Of a stretch of 64,000 nt of DNA, positions 1 through 8,358 are shown one piece after another. Within the stretch, counting starts at the first letter, position 1, and the number at the start of each line of letters is the position of its first letter. The notes beneath the pieces are model-generated. The model worked only from the letters and a program-made list of their open reading frames with translations, was not told where the DNA came from and searched no databases. Source of the DNA: DATFDN01 sp963830565 (lineage in GTDB: Bacteria; Pseudomonadota; Alphaproteobacteria; Acetobacterales; Acetobacteraceae); the NCBI GenBank assembly GCA_963830565.1, contig CAWHMO010000010.1, positions 806,001 to 870,000 on the forward strand, written 5' to 3'. A program made the position numbers and the translations under genes.

Positions 1-1
1 C

Positions 2-286
2 GCACGCCCCTATCTCTCGGAGATCGGATTGGTGGGGACCGGTCCTGGGTCATACAACCTCTATCTCGGGGGCGCCTTTGACGGCACGCGGCTGTCGAAG
101 CTGTACGGGAAGCAGCTCGGTCATGAGGAGATCGTGGCTGCGCTACGGCCGATCTTCGCGGATTACGCGCGCGGGCGGGCGTGGGGCGAGCGATTTTCGG
201 ACTACGTGATCCGCGCCGGCTTGGTACGGGCAACGTCCGCGAACAACGGCTTCCACGCCGATCTCGCGCTCGGCCTTTCTCCCTGA
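2..286 (+). CDS. cysI: Sulfite reductase hemoprotein beta subunit, C-terminal fragment
   Basis: C-terminal 94 residues of an assimilatory sulfite/nitrite reductase hemoprotein. The gene enters from outside the window, already open at its first bases, and ends in TGA. The stretch GTGPGSYNLYLGG matches the end of the CysI fold, followed by a segment of the GERFSDYVIRAG type that closes this family. The catalytic siroheme/4Fe-4S cysteines lie upstream and cannot be seen. The enzyme reduces sulfite to sulfide with six electrons for cysteine synthesis. A TauE/SafE exporter starts 42 bases downstream on the same strand, which fits a sulfur assimilation operon. Confidence 0.85.
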   Translation, partial: ARPYLSEIGLVGTGPGSYNLYLGGAFDGTRLSKLYGKQLGHEEIVAALRPIFADYARGRAWGERFSDYVIRAGLVRATSANNGFHADLALGLSP

Positions 287-328
287 TACCAAGGACCATC
301 GACTAGGGATCGATGCCGGAGGGATCAC

Positions 329-1093
329 ATGCATCTCTATCCGCTCGCGGGGTTCCTGATAGGCTTGCTGATCGGCCTCACCGGGGTGGGCGGGGGCTCG
401 CTGATGACCCCGCTGCTGATCCTTGCGTTCGGGGTCGCTCCGGTAAGCGCCGTCGGCACCGACCTCTTGCAAGCCTTCGTGACGAAATCAGTCGGGACCG
501 CGGTTCATGGGGTCGGCCGCACCATTGCGTGGGGCATCGTCCTGCGGCTTGCCGCCGGCAGCCTGCCCGCCTCCGCGTTGACGATCGTGCTGCTGTCCGA
601 TCGCCTGCACTCGGCGGGCGCGATGCGGGTCATCCCGGTCCTGCTTGGCGTTTCCGTCATACTGACCGCCGTGGCGGTGCTGTTCAAACCCACGCTGCTG
701 CGGCTCACCGGGGCGGCGGCCGAGCGGTTGTCGCGAGGTTGGGCCGCGGCGCTGACGGTCGCGGCGGGTATCGTGCTCGGCGTGCTGGTCACGCTTACAT
801 CGGTCGGGGCCGGGGCGCTTGGGGTGGTGATGCTGACCTTCCTCTACCCGCATCTGCCTACCTCGCGCGTGGTCGGGGCCGATATCGCCCACGCCGTGCC
901 GCTGACCCTGCTGGCGGGCCTCGGCCATTGGTGGCTCGGCAGCATCAAGTGGGGCTTGCTCGGCGCTCTGCTTGTCGGCTCCGTCCCCGGGGTCATCGTG
1001 GGCAGTCTCCTGGTTTCCCGCGTGCCGGAGCGTGTGCTGCGCCCGCTGCTCGCTCTCGTGCTGCTGTTGGCTGGCAGCAAGCTGATCCATTGA
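329..1093 (+). CDS. Sulfite exporter TauE/SafE family membrane protein
   Basis: Inner-membrane permease of 254 residues, a normal length for TauE/SafE (DUF81). It begins with the hallmark first repeat, GLTGVGGGSLMTPLL, around residues 16-32. A second related repeat, TSVGAGALGVVMLTFLYP, follows near 155-172, giving the family's internal duplication and about seven to eight hydrophobic segments. Start chosen at the ATG preceded by GGAGGG seven bases upstream. The family exports small anions such as sulfite or sulfonate products. Position directly after cysI suggests relief of sulfite load or sulfur anion traffic here (inference). Confidence 0.85.
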   Translation: MHLYPLAGFLIGLLIGLTGVGGGSLMTPLLILAFGVAPVSAVGTDLLQAFVTKSVGTAVHGVGRTIAWGIVLRLAAGSLPASALTIVLLSDRLHSAGAMRVIPVLLGVSVILTAVAVLFKPTLLRLTGAAAERLSRGWAAALTVAAGIVLGVLVTLTSVGAGALGVVMLTFLYPHLPTSRVVGADIAHAVPLTLLAGLGHWWLGSIKWGLLGALLVGSVPGVIVGSLLVSRVPERVLRPLLALVLLLAGSKLIH

Positions 1094-1165
1094 CCCGAGC
1101 CGCCGGCCTGTGGCCGGCGTGGGACAGACGTGCGACACTCGCGTCAATAAACGCGAGGAAATGCC

Positions 1166-3271
1166 ATGAGCGAGGCTGCCGAGCCGATTTGGGATTTGTC
1201 CACGATGCTCCGCCCGCGATCGGTCGCGCTGATCGGCGCGACCGATCGCTCCCGCTGGTCGCAGGGCACGTTCGACAATCTGGTGAACCGGAAATACGCG
1301 GGCGAGGTCCATCTCGTCAGCCGCCGCGGCGGAATCGTGCATGGCCGTCCGGCGGCGACCTCCTGCGTGGCGGCGGGCCAGCCGATCGATCTCGGGCTCA
1401 TCATGGTGCCACTGGCGGCGATGGAGGACGCGCTCGCCGATCTCGCCGCCGCCGGCGCGCGCAGCGCGATCATGCTCACATCGGGCTTCGCCGAAACTGG
1501 CGAGGAAGGGCGCGGGCTGCAGGAGCGGCTGGCCGGGCTGGTGCGCCGCCACGGCATCTCCCTGCTCGGCCCCAACTGCCTGGGCCTGGTGAACTTCCTC
1601 GACAACGTCCCGCTCTGGACCGGTGGGTTCCGCGCGCCCCGCACTCCCGGCTCGATCGCCGTGATCGCGCAGAGCGGTGCCACCGCGAGCTTCATTGCCT
1701 CGCTCGCCCAGCAACAGGAGATCGGCCTCAGCCACATGATCTCCACCGGCAACGAGGCCGATCTCGACGCGGCGACCTTCATCGACCACCTCCTCGATGT
1801 CCCGGAGGTGCGCGCGATCGCGCTGTTCGCCGAGACGATCCGCGACGCCGGGCGGTTCACTGCCGCCGCGCGCAAGGCTTTGGCCATGCGCAAACCCATT
1901 GTCGTGCTGAAGATCGGCCTGTCGGAGATCACCGCTAAGTCGGCGCAGGCGCATACCGGGGCGCTAGTCGGCGACGATCGCGTGTTTGCCGGCATCTGCC
2001 GCCAGCTTGGCATCGTGCGCGTCGACTCGATCGAGGATCTGCTGTTCACCGCCGATGTCATCACCCGGACCGGCGTGGTGCGCAGCGATGGCGTGGCTCT
2101 GGTCTCGGTCTCCGGCGGGGCGTGCGAGATATTCGCCGATCGCGCCTCGGTCAACGCGCTGCCGATCCCGCCGCTGTCGGAGGCGGCGACCGCCGCGCTG
2201 CGCGCCGCCCTGCCGGCGTTCGGCACGCCGCACAACCCGCTGGACATTACCGGCGGCGCGGTGCTGCAACCCGATCTGTTCGAGCAGGGGTTGCGAATCA
2301 TGGGGGCGCAGCCGGAATTCTCGACCCTCGCCTGCCTGTTCGACGTTCCGACAGCGGAGGAGTCCGCCACCGATTTTGTGGTCGCCGCTTTGAAACACAT
2401 CGGCGCGGGGCTGAAGGCGGCCCCGATCCCGGCGCTGATGATCAGCCATTCGCTCAAGCCGGTCACGGAAACGGCGTATCGCGTGCTGCAGGAAACCGGG
2501 CTGCCGTACGTGGGAAGCGGCATTCATCACGGTGCCAACGCGCTGGCGAACGTCTTCTGGTGGTCCGATCAGGTGCGGCGCGGCGGCGCGCCGGCGACAG
2601 TGCCCTCCACCTCCAGCAGCCACAAGTTGCCGCTCTCGGAACGGGCGGCGCTGGCCTTCCTCGCCGAGCATGGCGTGAAGGTGATCCCGACCGAGCTCGT
2701 CACCGGCGCGGACGAGGCAGTCGCGGCGGCGCGGCGCATCGGCGGGCGGGTGGTCCTCAAGATCGCCTCCGACGATATCCGGCACAAAAGCGACATCGGC
2801 GGCGTGGCGCTGAATCTCGAGGGCGACCAGGCCGTCGAAGCGGCGTACCGTCGCGTCCGGTCCGCGGCGCCGGCGAGCGCGCGCGTGGACGGCGTGCTGG
2901 TGGCGCCGATGCGCAGCGGCGGGCTGGAGCTGTTCGTCGGCTGCACCCGCGATGCGCAATGGGGGCCGGTGATCGCGGTTGGGCTCGGCGGGGTGTGGGT
3001 GGAGGTGCTGCAGGATGTGACCTTGCGCCCGCTGCCGGTCGCGCCCGCCGAGGCCAGGCGGATGCTGGGCGAGCTGCGCGGCGCCAAGCTGCTGGCGGGT
3101 GCGCGCGGGATGCCGGCGGCCGATCTGGACGCGGTCGCGGCGGCCATCGCGGCCATCGGCGACGCGGCGCTGGCACTCGGCGCTGATCTGGATGCGCTGG
3201 AGGTGAACCCGCTCTGGGTGCGCGGCAGCCAAGTCGAGGCGTTGGATGCGTTGGCGACGCGGAACCAGTAG
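1166..3271 (+). CDS. Acetate--CoA ligase family protein (ADP-forming acyl-CoA synthetase, fused alpha-beta)
   Basis: A 701-residue fused NDP-forming acyl-CoA synthetase. Domains in order: N-terminal CoA-binding Rossmann domain (about 10-135, with SVALIGATD near its start), succinyl-CoA-ligase-like flavodoxin domains (about 150-450, with the likely phosphohistidine in AQAHTGALVGDD), and a C-terminal ATP-grasp domain (about 470-700, with VVLKIASDDIRHKSDIGG). The family converts acyl-CoA + ADP + Pi to acid + ATP, or the reverse. GAGGAA lies just before the ATG. A crotonase follows nine bases after the stop, so the pair probably serves degradation of an unidentified carboxylic acid. Substrate cannot be deduced. 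Confidence 0.88.
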   Translation: MSEAAEPIWDLSTMLRPRSVALIGATDRSRWSQGTFDNLVNRKYAGEVHLVSRRGGIVHGRPAATSCVAAGQPIDLGLIMVPLAAMEDALADLAAAGARSAIMLTSGFAETGEEGRGLQERLAGLVRRHGISLLGPNCLGLVNFLDNVPLWTGGFRAPRTPGSIAVIAQSGATASFIASLAQQQEIGLSHMISTGNEADLDAATFIDHLLDVPEVRAIALFAETIRDAGRFTAAARKALAMRKPIVVLKIGLSEITAKSAQAHTGALVGDDRVFAGICRQLGIVRVDSIEDLLFTADVITRTGVVRSDGVALVSVSGGACEIFADRASVNALPIPPLSEAATAALRAALPAFGTPHNPLDITGGAVLQPDLFEQGLRIMGAQPEFSTLACLFDVPTAEESATDFVVAALKHIGAGLKAAPIPALMISHSLKPVTETAYRVLQETGLPYVGSGIHHGANALANVFWWSDQVRRGGAPATVPSTSSSHKLPLSERAALAFLAEHGVKVIPTELVTGADEAVAAARRIGGRVVLKIASDDIRHKSDIGGVALNLEGDQAVEAAYRRVRSAAPASARVDGVLVAPMRSGGLELFVGCTRDAQWGPVIAVGLGGVWVEVLQDVTLRPLPVAPAEARRMLGELRGAKLLAGARGMPAADLDAVAAAIAAIGDAALALGADLDALEVNPLWVRGSQVEALDALATRNQ

Positions 3272-3280
3272 AGGCGAACC

Positions 3281-4081
3281 ATGACCGACAAGGTGCTCTA
3301 TCAGCAGGACGGCGGCATTGTCACCATCACGTTGAACGACCCCGCGATGCGCAACCCGATCTCCGAGCGGGACACCGTGGATGCGATCGTCGCCGCGCTG
3401 GGCCGATTGAACGCCGATCCTTCGGTGCGCGTCGGCATCCTGACCGGCGCGGGCAGCGCGTTCAGCTCGGGCGGGGATTTGCGGGCGATGCGGGACGCCG
3501 CCGAGGCGCGGGCGAAGGCACCGGCAATGACCATGCATTACTACAAGCAGGGCATTCAGCGCATCCCGCTGGCCTTCGAGCGCGTCGATGTGCCGATGAT
3601 CGCCGCGGTCAACGGCGCCGCGATCGGCGCCGGCCTGGATCTTGCCTGCATGTGCGATATCCGCATCGCCGGCGAGAGCGCCCGCTTCGCCGAAAGCTTC
3701 GTGAAGGTCGGGTTGATCGCGGGCGACGGCGGGGCTTGGCTGCTACCGCGCGCGATCGGCTACTCCAAGGCGTGCGAGATGGCCTTTACCGGCGAGATGA
3801 TGGATGCGCGGGAGGCGCTGGCCTGCGGTCTCGTCTCCCGCGTGGTGCCGGACGGCGAATTGCTGGCGGCGGCGCGCGCGCTTGCCGGCAAGATCGCCGC
3901 CAATCCGTCGCACTCGGTGCGCATGACCAAACGGCTCCTGATGGAGGGCCGCAACGTGCGCATGGACACGCTGCTGGAAATGGCGGCGGCGATGCAGTCC
4001 CTGGTCCACGCCACCGCCGATCACCGCGAGGCGGTGACTGCGTTTCTGGAAAAGCGGGTACCGAACTTCAGCGGGGAGTGA
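3281..4081 (+). CDS. Enoyl-CoA hydratase/isomerase family protein (crotonase)
   Basis: A 266-residue single-domain crotonase, the standard length. The two oxyanion-hole segments are visible: AFSSGGDLRAM around residues 63-73 and NGAAIGAGLDLACMCDIR around 110-127. The catalytic loop reads LIAGDGGAWLLPR, so one of the usual hydratase glutamates is replaced by Asp or shifted, and hydratase, isomerase or hydrolase activity are all possible. Translation follows the acyl-CoA synthetase by nine bases (GAGG before the ATG), so both act on the same CoA-ester pathway. Exact substrate unknown. Confidence 0.88.
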   Translation: MTDKVLYQQDGGIVTITLNDPAMRNPISERDTVDAIVAALGRLNADPSVRVGILTGAGSAFSSGGDLRAMRDAAEARAKAPAMTMHYYKQGIQRIPLAFERVDVPMIAAVNGAAIGAGLDLACMCDIRIAGESARFAESFVKVGLIAGDGGAWLLPRAIGYSKACEMAFTGEMMDAREALACGLVSRVVPDGELLAAARALAGKIAANPSHSVRMTKRLLMEGRNVRMDTLLEMAAAMQSLVHATADHREAVTAFLEKRVPNFSGE

Positions 4082-4089
4082 CGGGCAAG

Positions 4090-4278
4090 CTACACGCCCC
4101 CGGCCACCCTCACTGCCACCAGCAGCAGCATCAGGACCAGATAGCCGCGTAGCAGCAGCAGCGAGACGCGCACCGGTCGCGTCATCCGCATCCGGCCGAG
4201 GTCGGGACGATAGAGCTTCGTCTCGGGCTCGTCGTCCAGCGGGTGAACCATACGAAAATCGGCGGTGGTGTCGGACAT
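4090..4278 (-). CDS. Small single-span membrane protein downstream of the NRAMP transporter
   Basis: Predicted 62-residue protein with a hydrophilic N-terminus (residues 1-35, rich in acidic residues) and one hydrophobic helix near the C-terminus (about 38-60, LLLLRGYLVLMLLLVAV). It starts 16 bases after the NRAMP stop on the same strand, so it is probably cotranscribed and may be an accessory or regulatory peptide of that transporter (inference). I do not recognise a named family. It faces the crotonase gene tail to tail with only eight bases between them. Confidence 0.6.
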   Translation of the reverse strand: MSDTTADFRMVHPLDDEPETKLYRPDLGRMRMTRPVRVSLLLLRGYLVLMLLLVAVRVAGGV

Positions 4279-4294
4279 GGCGGCGCTCCCATGA

Positions 4295-5590
4295 TCAGGC
4301 GGCGGCGGGGAACAGGCCGGGCAGCAGGACCTGCGCGGCCAGGACGAGGGACAGTGCGAACAGGAGGCCGATGCAGCCCCAGTTCACCCAGTTGTTCCAG
4401 GGGCGGTTGACGAAGCGTTCGCCCAGCATCTCCTTGTCGTTGAGCAGGAGCTGAAGGAACACGATCGCCGACGGCAGCATCACGCCGGCGATCACCTGCA
4501 CGCCGAGGATGATCGCCTGCAACGGGGCGCCGGGGATCAGCACGACCCCGGCCGCCGCTGCGACGCATAGCGCATAGGCGGCATAGAAGCGGGGTGCCTC
4601 GCTGATGCGCGCCTCCAGCGTGTTGCGCCCGCCCATCGCCTCGCCCCAGGCCCAAGCCGAGGACAACGAGATCGCGGTGGCACCCAGCACGGCGGCATTG
4701 CACATCAGCAGCAGGATCAGCTTGGTGGCCGCCCAGCCGAGCCGGCCGCCGAGCGCCTCGGCCAGTTGCGCGGGGTCGTTATAGGCGCCGCCGGACCGGT
4801 GCAGCGCGTCGCCGACCAGCATCATGCAGCCGGCAAAGGCCACGACAGCCAATGCGCCGAGGAAGGTGTCGAGACGCGCTGCGCCCAAGTCCGCGAAACG
4901 CAGGCGCTTATCGGCGACGCAGGATTGCTGGAAGAAAAGCTGCCAGGGCGCGATCGTGGTGCCGACGATGGCGATGACGATGAAGACGAGCTCGCCCGTC
5001 AGCCCGCCGACGGGCAGACTCGGCACCACCGCATCGCGCAGCACCGCCCCCCAACGCGGCCCGACCATCCAGGCCAGTCCGAACCATGCCAGGCTCAGCG
5101 CGCACAGCCCGAGCGTCATCCGCTCCCAGCGCCGGTAGCTGCCAGTTCCGACCAGCAGGACCAATCCAAAAGCTGCGAGCGGCACGGCGATCACCGGGGC
5201 CACGCCGAGGCCCCGCGCCGCCAGAGCAATGGCGGCGAATTCCGTGATCAGCGTGAGGAAGTTCACCATCATCAGGTCGGCCAGCGAGAATTGCCCCCAC
5301 CAGGTGCCAAACCGCTGATAGATCATGCGCGCGTGGCCCTGCCCGGTGGCGATGCCAAGCCGGGCGACCATCTCCTGCACGAAATAGGTGATCGGCAGCA
5401 GCGCCAGCAGCACCCATAGCAGATGCGTGCCGTACTGCGCGCCGGCCTGGGTGTAGGTGGAGACCGCGCCAGCGTCGTTGTCGGCCACCATCACGATCAG
5501 ACCTGGGCCCGCGACCACCAGGTACCGCAACAGGCGCTGCCGCCAGGCGGGCGGCACGACGGCGTGCTGGGAAAGGCTTGCGGAAGACAT
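4295..5590 (-). CDS. NRAMP-family divalent metal transporter with atypical metal site
   Basis: A 431-residue inner-membrane protein with about 11 hydrophobic segments, the usual NRAMP size. The TM1 metal motif, normally DPGN, reads DAGA within VADNDAGAVSTY. The TM6 motif, normally MPH, reads APW within TTIAPWQLFFQQ. The Asp is kept but the Asn and the Met ligands are both Ala. In studied NRAMPs the Met gives selectivity for soft transition metals over Mg or Ca, so this protein may move a harder ion such as Mg or a different substrate (inference). A structured 5' region precedes it, and a 62-residue membrane peptide follows. Confidence 0.85.
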   Translation of the reverse strand: MSSASLSQHAVVPPAWRQRLLRYLVVAGPGLIVMVADNDAGAVSTYTQAGAQYGTHLLWVLLALLPITYFVQEMVARLGIATGQGHARMIYQRFGTWWGQFSLADLMMVNFLTLITEFAAIALAARGLGVAPVIAVPLAAFGLVLLVGTGSYRRWERMTLGLCALSLAWFGLAWMVGPRWGAVLRDAVVPSLPVGGLTGELVFIVIAIVGTTIAPWQLFFQQSCVADKRLRFADLGAARLDTFLGALAVVAFAGCMMLVGDALHRSGGAYNDPAQLAEALGGRLGWAATKLILLLMCNAAVLGATAISLSSAWAWGEAMGGRNTLEARISEAPRFYAAYALCVAAAAGVVLIPGAPLQAIILGVQVIAGVMLPSAIVFLQLLLNDKEMLGERFVNRPWNNWVNWGCIGLLFALSLVLAAQVLLPGLFPAAA

Positions 5591-5827
5591 TGCCTCGCTC
5601 TCCGTTCGTCGTGAACCGGAGACGAAAGCGTTGTGCCGTCACCGGTCCTAGATCAGGCGCGCACCGGGCCCGGCGGCCCGGCCTCGACTAGGGCCGTCGT
5701 CCATCACGGATCTCCTGAGAGGACGTCAATGAGCGTCGCGCACGACGCGACGGCGAACGGAACGAAGGATAGGCGGTCATCCCAACCTCCTCAGCCGGTT
5801 ATCCGGCCCGGGAGGGAGGAGACCGCC
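5591..5827 (-). promoter_or_regulatory. Structured 5' leader of the NRAMP transporter (candidate metal-responsive RNA)
   Basis: Non-coding on the strand transcribed into the NRAMP gene. Three strong hairpins are visible. First, a three-tier stem at 5772-5827: GGCGGTC pairs with GACCGCC, inner CCTCC with GGAGG, and a cap GCCGG-ATAA-CCGGC. Second, a 7-bp perfect stem at 5734-5752 (CGTCGCG with CGCGACG). Third, a 7-bp stem at 5664-5681 (CCGGGCC with GGCCCGG) about 75 bases before the start codon. The sequence does not match the M-box or yybP-ykoY consensus blocks that I know. The rest of the gap up to 6021 shows no gene. Confidence 0.4.
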
Positions 5828-6021
5828 AGTGTCAGCCGATCAGGCTGGCCATGGTGGTCACGACACTCTTCCGGGCGATTATATCTGCCGAGCGGCGACT
5901 GAGCGGCTCCGCGGAATCGCAACTAGATCGAGCGTTCATGTGGTCCAAAAATTGTTATACGCCGCCGGCCGGCACATCCACCCGACCAGCCCTGGCGACA
6001 TAAGCCGGCGTAGCACCAGGA

Positions 6022-6384
6022 TCAAGTCGGCGTTTCGATGTTGACGATGCGAAACACCAATTCGGCGTTATCAGGGCCGACCAGGGTGATGTACTCGCCC
6101 GGACGCAGGATGCGGCCGTGCAATTCCCACATCGGCGCGTCATCGCCCTCGGTGCTACGGATGCCCCAGCCCTCGTCCACCGGGACAAGCTCGCCGTGCC
6201 AATCCGCCCGATCCGGCCAGAAGCGGCGCACCCGCCAGGGCTCCTCCCCAGCTCCGGCCGCCTCGATCTGTCCGCGGGCGCTCAGGCAAAGCTCGATCTC
6301 GAGGCCGTAGCCCGTATCCCCAGCTGGCTGGTTGGGGCCACGGGCCAGGACTGCGGTCATTCGGCTCAGGCGCGGCTCATCCAT
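6022..6384 (-). CDS. Conserved hypothetical protein
   Basis: A 120-residue soluble protein of no family I can name. The N-terminal third is mixed, and the C-terminal part (GEYITLVGPDNAELVFRIV, about residues 93-111) has the alternating hydrophobic pattern of beta strands. No signal peptide, cysteine motif or catalytic motif is seen. It starts 17 bases after the stop of kup on the same strand with GGA before the ATG, so it is probably translated from the kup transcript. A role with potassium uptake is only a guess from position. Confidence 0.65.
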   Translation of the reverse strand: MDEPRLSRMTAVLARGPNQPAGDTGYGLEIELCLSARGQIEAAGAGEEPWRVRRFWPDRADWHGELVPVDEGWGIRSTEGDDAPMWELHGRILRPGEYITLVGPDNAELVFRIVNIETPT

Positions 6385-6401
6385 TTAGTCCTTCCGCCGG
6401 C

Positions 6402-8288
6402 TCAGATCGCGATGCGCACCCCAAGCTCGACCACGCGATCATACGGGATATGAAAGAACTCCGTGGCGGGCGTCGCGTTCCGGGCCAGGAGCAGAAACAG
6501 TCCGCGCCGCCAGAGCGGCAACTTGGGCGCGGAGCCTTTCACCATCACCTCCCGGCTGAGGAAGTAGCTCGCCTGCATGGGGTCGAATTCCACCCCGCGG
6601 GCACGCAGCAGCTCCAGGTCGCGGGGAATATTCGGGCTCTCCATGAAGCCGTACCGCAAGACGACGCGGTGAATGCCTGGCGCAAGCTCCGCCAGCTCCA
6701 TGCGGGTGCGTGCTTCGGGCACGTCCAGGTTCTCCACGGTGACGAACAGCACGCGCTCATGCAGCACTTTGTTGTGCTTCAAGTTATGGAGCAGCGCGGC
6801 CGGCACGTACCCCGGGTTGCCGGTGAGGAAAATGCCGAGGCCCGGGACGCGGATCGTGCGCGACTGCGGCAGGCGCGCCAGGAACGACGCGATAGGCAGG
6901 CTATCTTGCCGCCAGCGTGCCAGCAGCAGGTCGCGGCCGCGTTTCCAGGAGGTCATCAGCGCCATGAGCCCGAGACCGAGGATCAGCGGCACCCAGCCGC
7001 CATCAACGATTTTGAGAGTGTTGGCGCTGAAGAAGGTAGCGTCGATCACGAACAACGCTCCGAAGACGCCGAGCGCCGCCCAGCGGGGCCAGTGGAACTG
7101 ACGGCGGAACACGATGGCGGCGAGCACGGCGGTGCAGATGAAGGTGCCAGTAACCGCGATGCCGTAAGCCGAGGCCAAGCGGTCGCTGCTGCGGAAGCCG
7201 AACACCAGCGCGAGCACGCCCACCGCAAGCGCCAGGTTCACCTGCGGGACATAGATCTGCCCTTCCTCGGTCGAGGAGGTGTGCTTCACCCGGAGGCGGG
7301 GCAGAAAGCCGAGTTGCAGGCACTGCCGCGTCATCGAGTACGCGCCGGTGATGACCGCCTGACTGGCGATCACCGTGGCAAGCGCGGACAATACGACCAA
7401 CGGCAGCCGCGCCCATTCGGGCCCAGTGAGGAAGAACGGATTGCTGGCCGCCTGCGGATCGGTGAGGATCAGTGCACCCTGGCCGAAATAGTTCAGCACC
7501 AGCGACGGCAGGACGAAAAACGTCCAGCTCACGCGGATCGGATGCACCCCGAAATGCCCCATATCGGCATACAGCGCCTCGGCTCCGGTAACGCACAGCA
7601 CGACGGCGCCGAGCACGACGAACGCCATCGACTGATAAGCGATGCCGAAACGGATCGCGTAGCTCGGAGACAGCGCGAGCAGTACCGAGGGGTGCAGCCG
7701 GAGCTGGTTGACCCCGAGCAGCGCGATCGCCACGAACCACAGCGCCATGACTGGGCCGAACAGCCGCCCGACGCTGTGCGTACCGCGGTACTGGACGGCG
7801 AACAGCAGCACGATCACGACGGCGCTGATCGGCAGCACGTAGGTCTTGAGCTCGGGCGAACTGACCTCCATTCCTTCCAGCGCCGACATCACCGAAATCG
7901 CCGGCGTGATGAGCCCGTCGCCGAAGAAGAGGCACGCCCCCGCGATCCCGACCAGGGCCACGAAGCTGCGCATCTGCGGCGTGGCGCAAGCCCGCTGCGC
8001 CAGCGCCATCAGCGCGAGGATGCCGCCCTCGCCGCGGTTATCGGCACGCATCACCAAGGCAACGTATTTGACGGAGACGATCAGGATCAGCGACCAGAAG
8101 ATCAGCGACAAGATGCCGAGGACCTCCAGGTCCGTGAGGGCACGATCCTTGAACAAGTCCAGCGCCGCCTTGAACGCATAGAGGGGGCTGGTACCAATGT
8201 CGCCATAGACAACCCCGAGCACCGCGAGCATCGCGCCGAACTGGGGAAGCCGCCTTGGGTGGCCCGCGGCGGCAGTGGTCACGCCCAT
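6402..8288 (-). CDS. kup: Kup-type low-affinity potassium uptake protein
   Basis: A 628-residue K+/H+ symporter of the Kup/HAK/KT family, matching the usual 620-630 residues. The N-terminal membrane region of about 12 spans starts with VLGVVYGDIGTSPLYAF, the Kup signature, and continues with GEGGILAL and FFGDGLITPAISVMSALEG. The last 150 residues form the cytoplasmic domain. It imports potassium at the inner membrane. It lies 70 bases downstream of the aap operon on the same strand, and a small conserved gene follows after 17 bases. Confidence 0.93.
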   Translation of the reverse strand: MGVTTAAAGHPRRLPQFGAMLAVLGVVYGDIGTSPLYAFKAALDLFKDRALTDLEVLGILSLIFWSLILIVSVKYVALVMRADNRGEGGILALMALAQRACATPQMRSFVALVGIAGACLFFGDGLITPAISVMSALEGMEVSSPELKTYVLPISAVVIVLLFAVQYRGTHSVGRLFGPVMALWFVAIALLGVNQLRLHPSVLLALSPSYAIRFGIAYQSMAFVVLGAVVLCVTGAEALYADMGHFGVHPIRVSWTFFVLPSLVLNYFGQGALILTDPQAASNPFFLTGPEWARLPLVVLSALATVIASQAVITGAYSMTRQCLQLGFLPRLRVKHTSSTEEGQIYVPQVNLALAVGVLALVFGFRSSDRLASAYGIAVTGTFICTAVLAAIVFRRQFHWPRWAALGVFGALFVIDATFFSANTLKIVDGGWVPLILGLGLMALMTSWKRGRDLLLARWRQDSLPIASFLARLPQSRTIRVPGLGIFLTGNPGYVPAALLHNLKHNKVLHERVLFVTVENLDVPEARTRMELAELAPGIHRVVLRYGFMESPNIPRDLELLRARGVEFDPMQASYFLSREVMVKGSAPKLPLWRRGLFLLLARNATPATEFFHIPYDRVVELGVRIAI

Positions 8289-8358
8289 GGCAAGGTCTTT
8301 CGCAAAACAGCGGAGCGATACCGCTCGGGCGGGCGGGCGACAAGCGCGCCGGGCACGC

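Noticed and set aside
488..1954. Minus-strand frame of 488 codons
   Set aside because: It overlaps the TauE/SafE and acyl-CoA synthetase genes on the opposite strand and lacks motifs.
5591..5827. M-box or yybP-ykoY riboswitch upstream of the NRAMP gene
   Set aside because: I searched by eye for the GGUGAGGCUCC and GGGGAGUAG type blocks and found neither; reported only as an unassigned structured leader.
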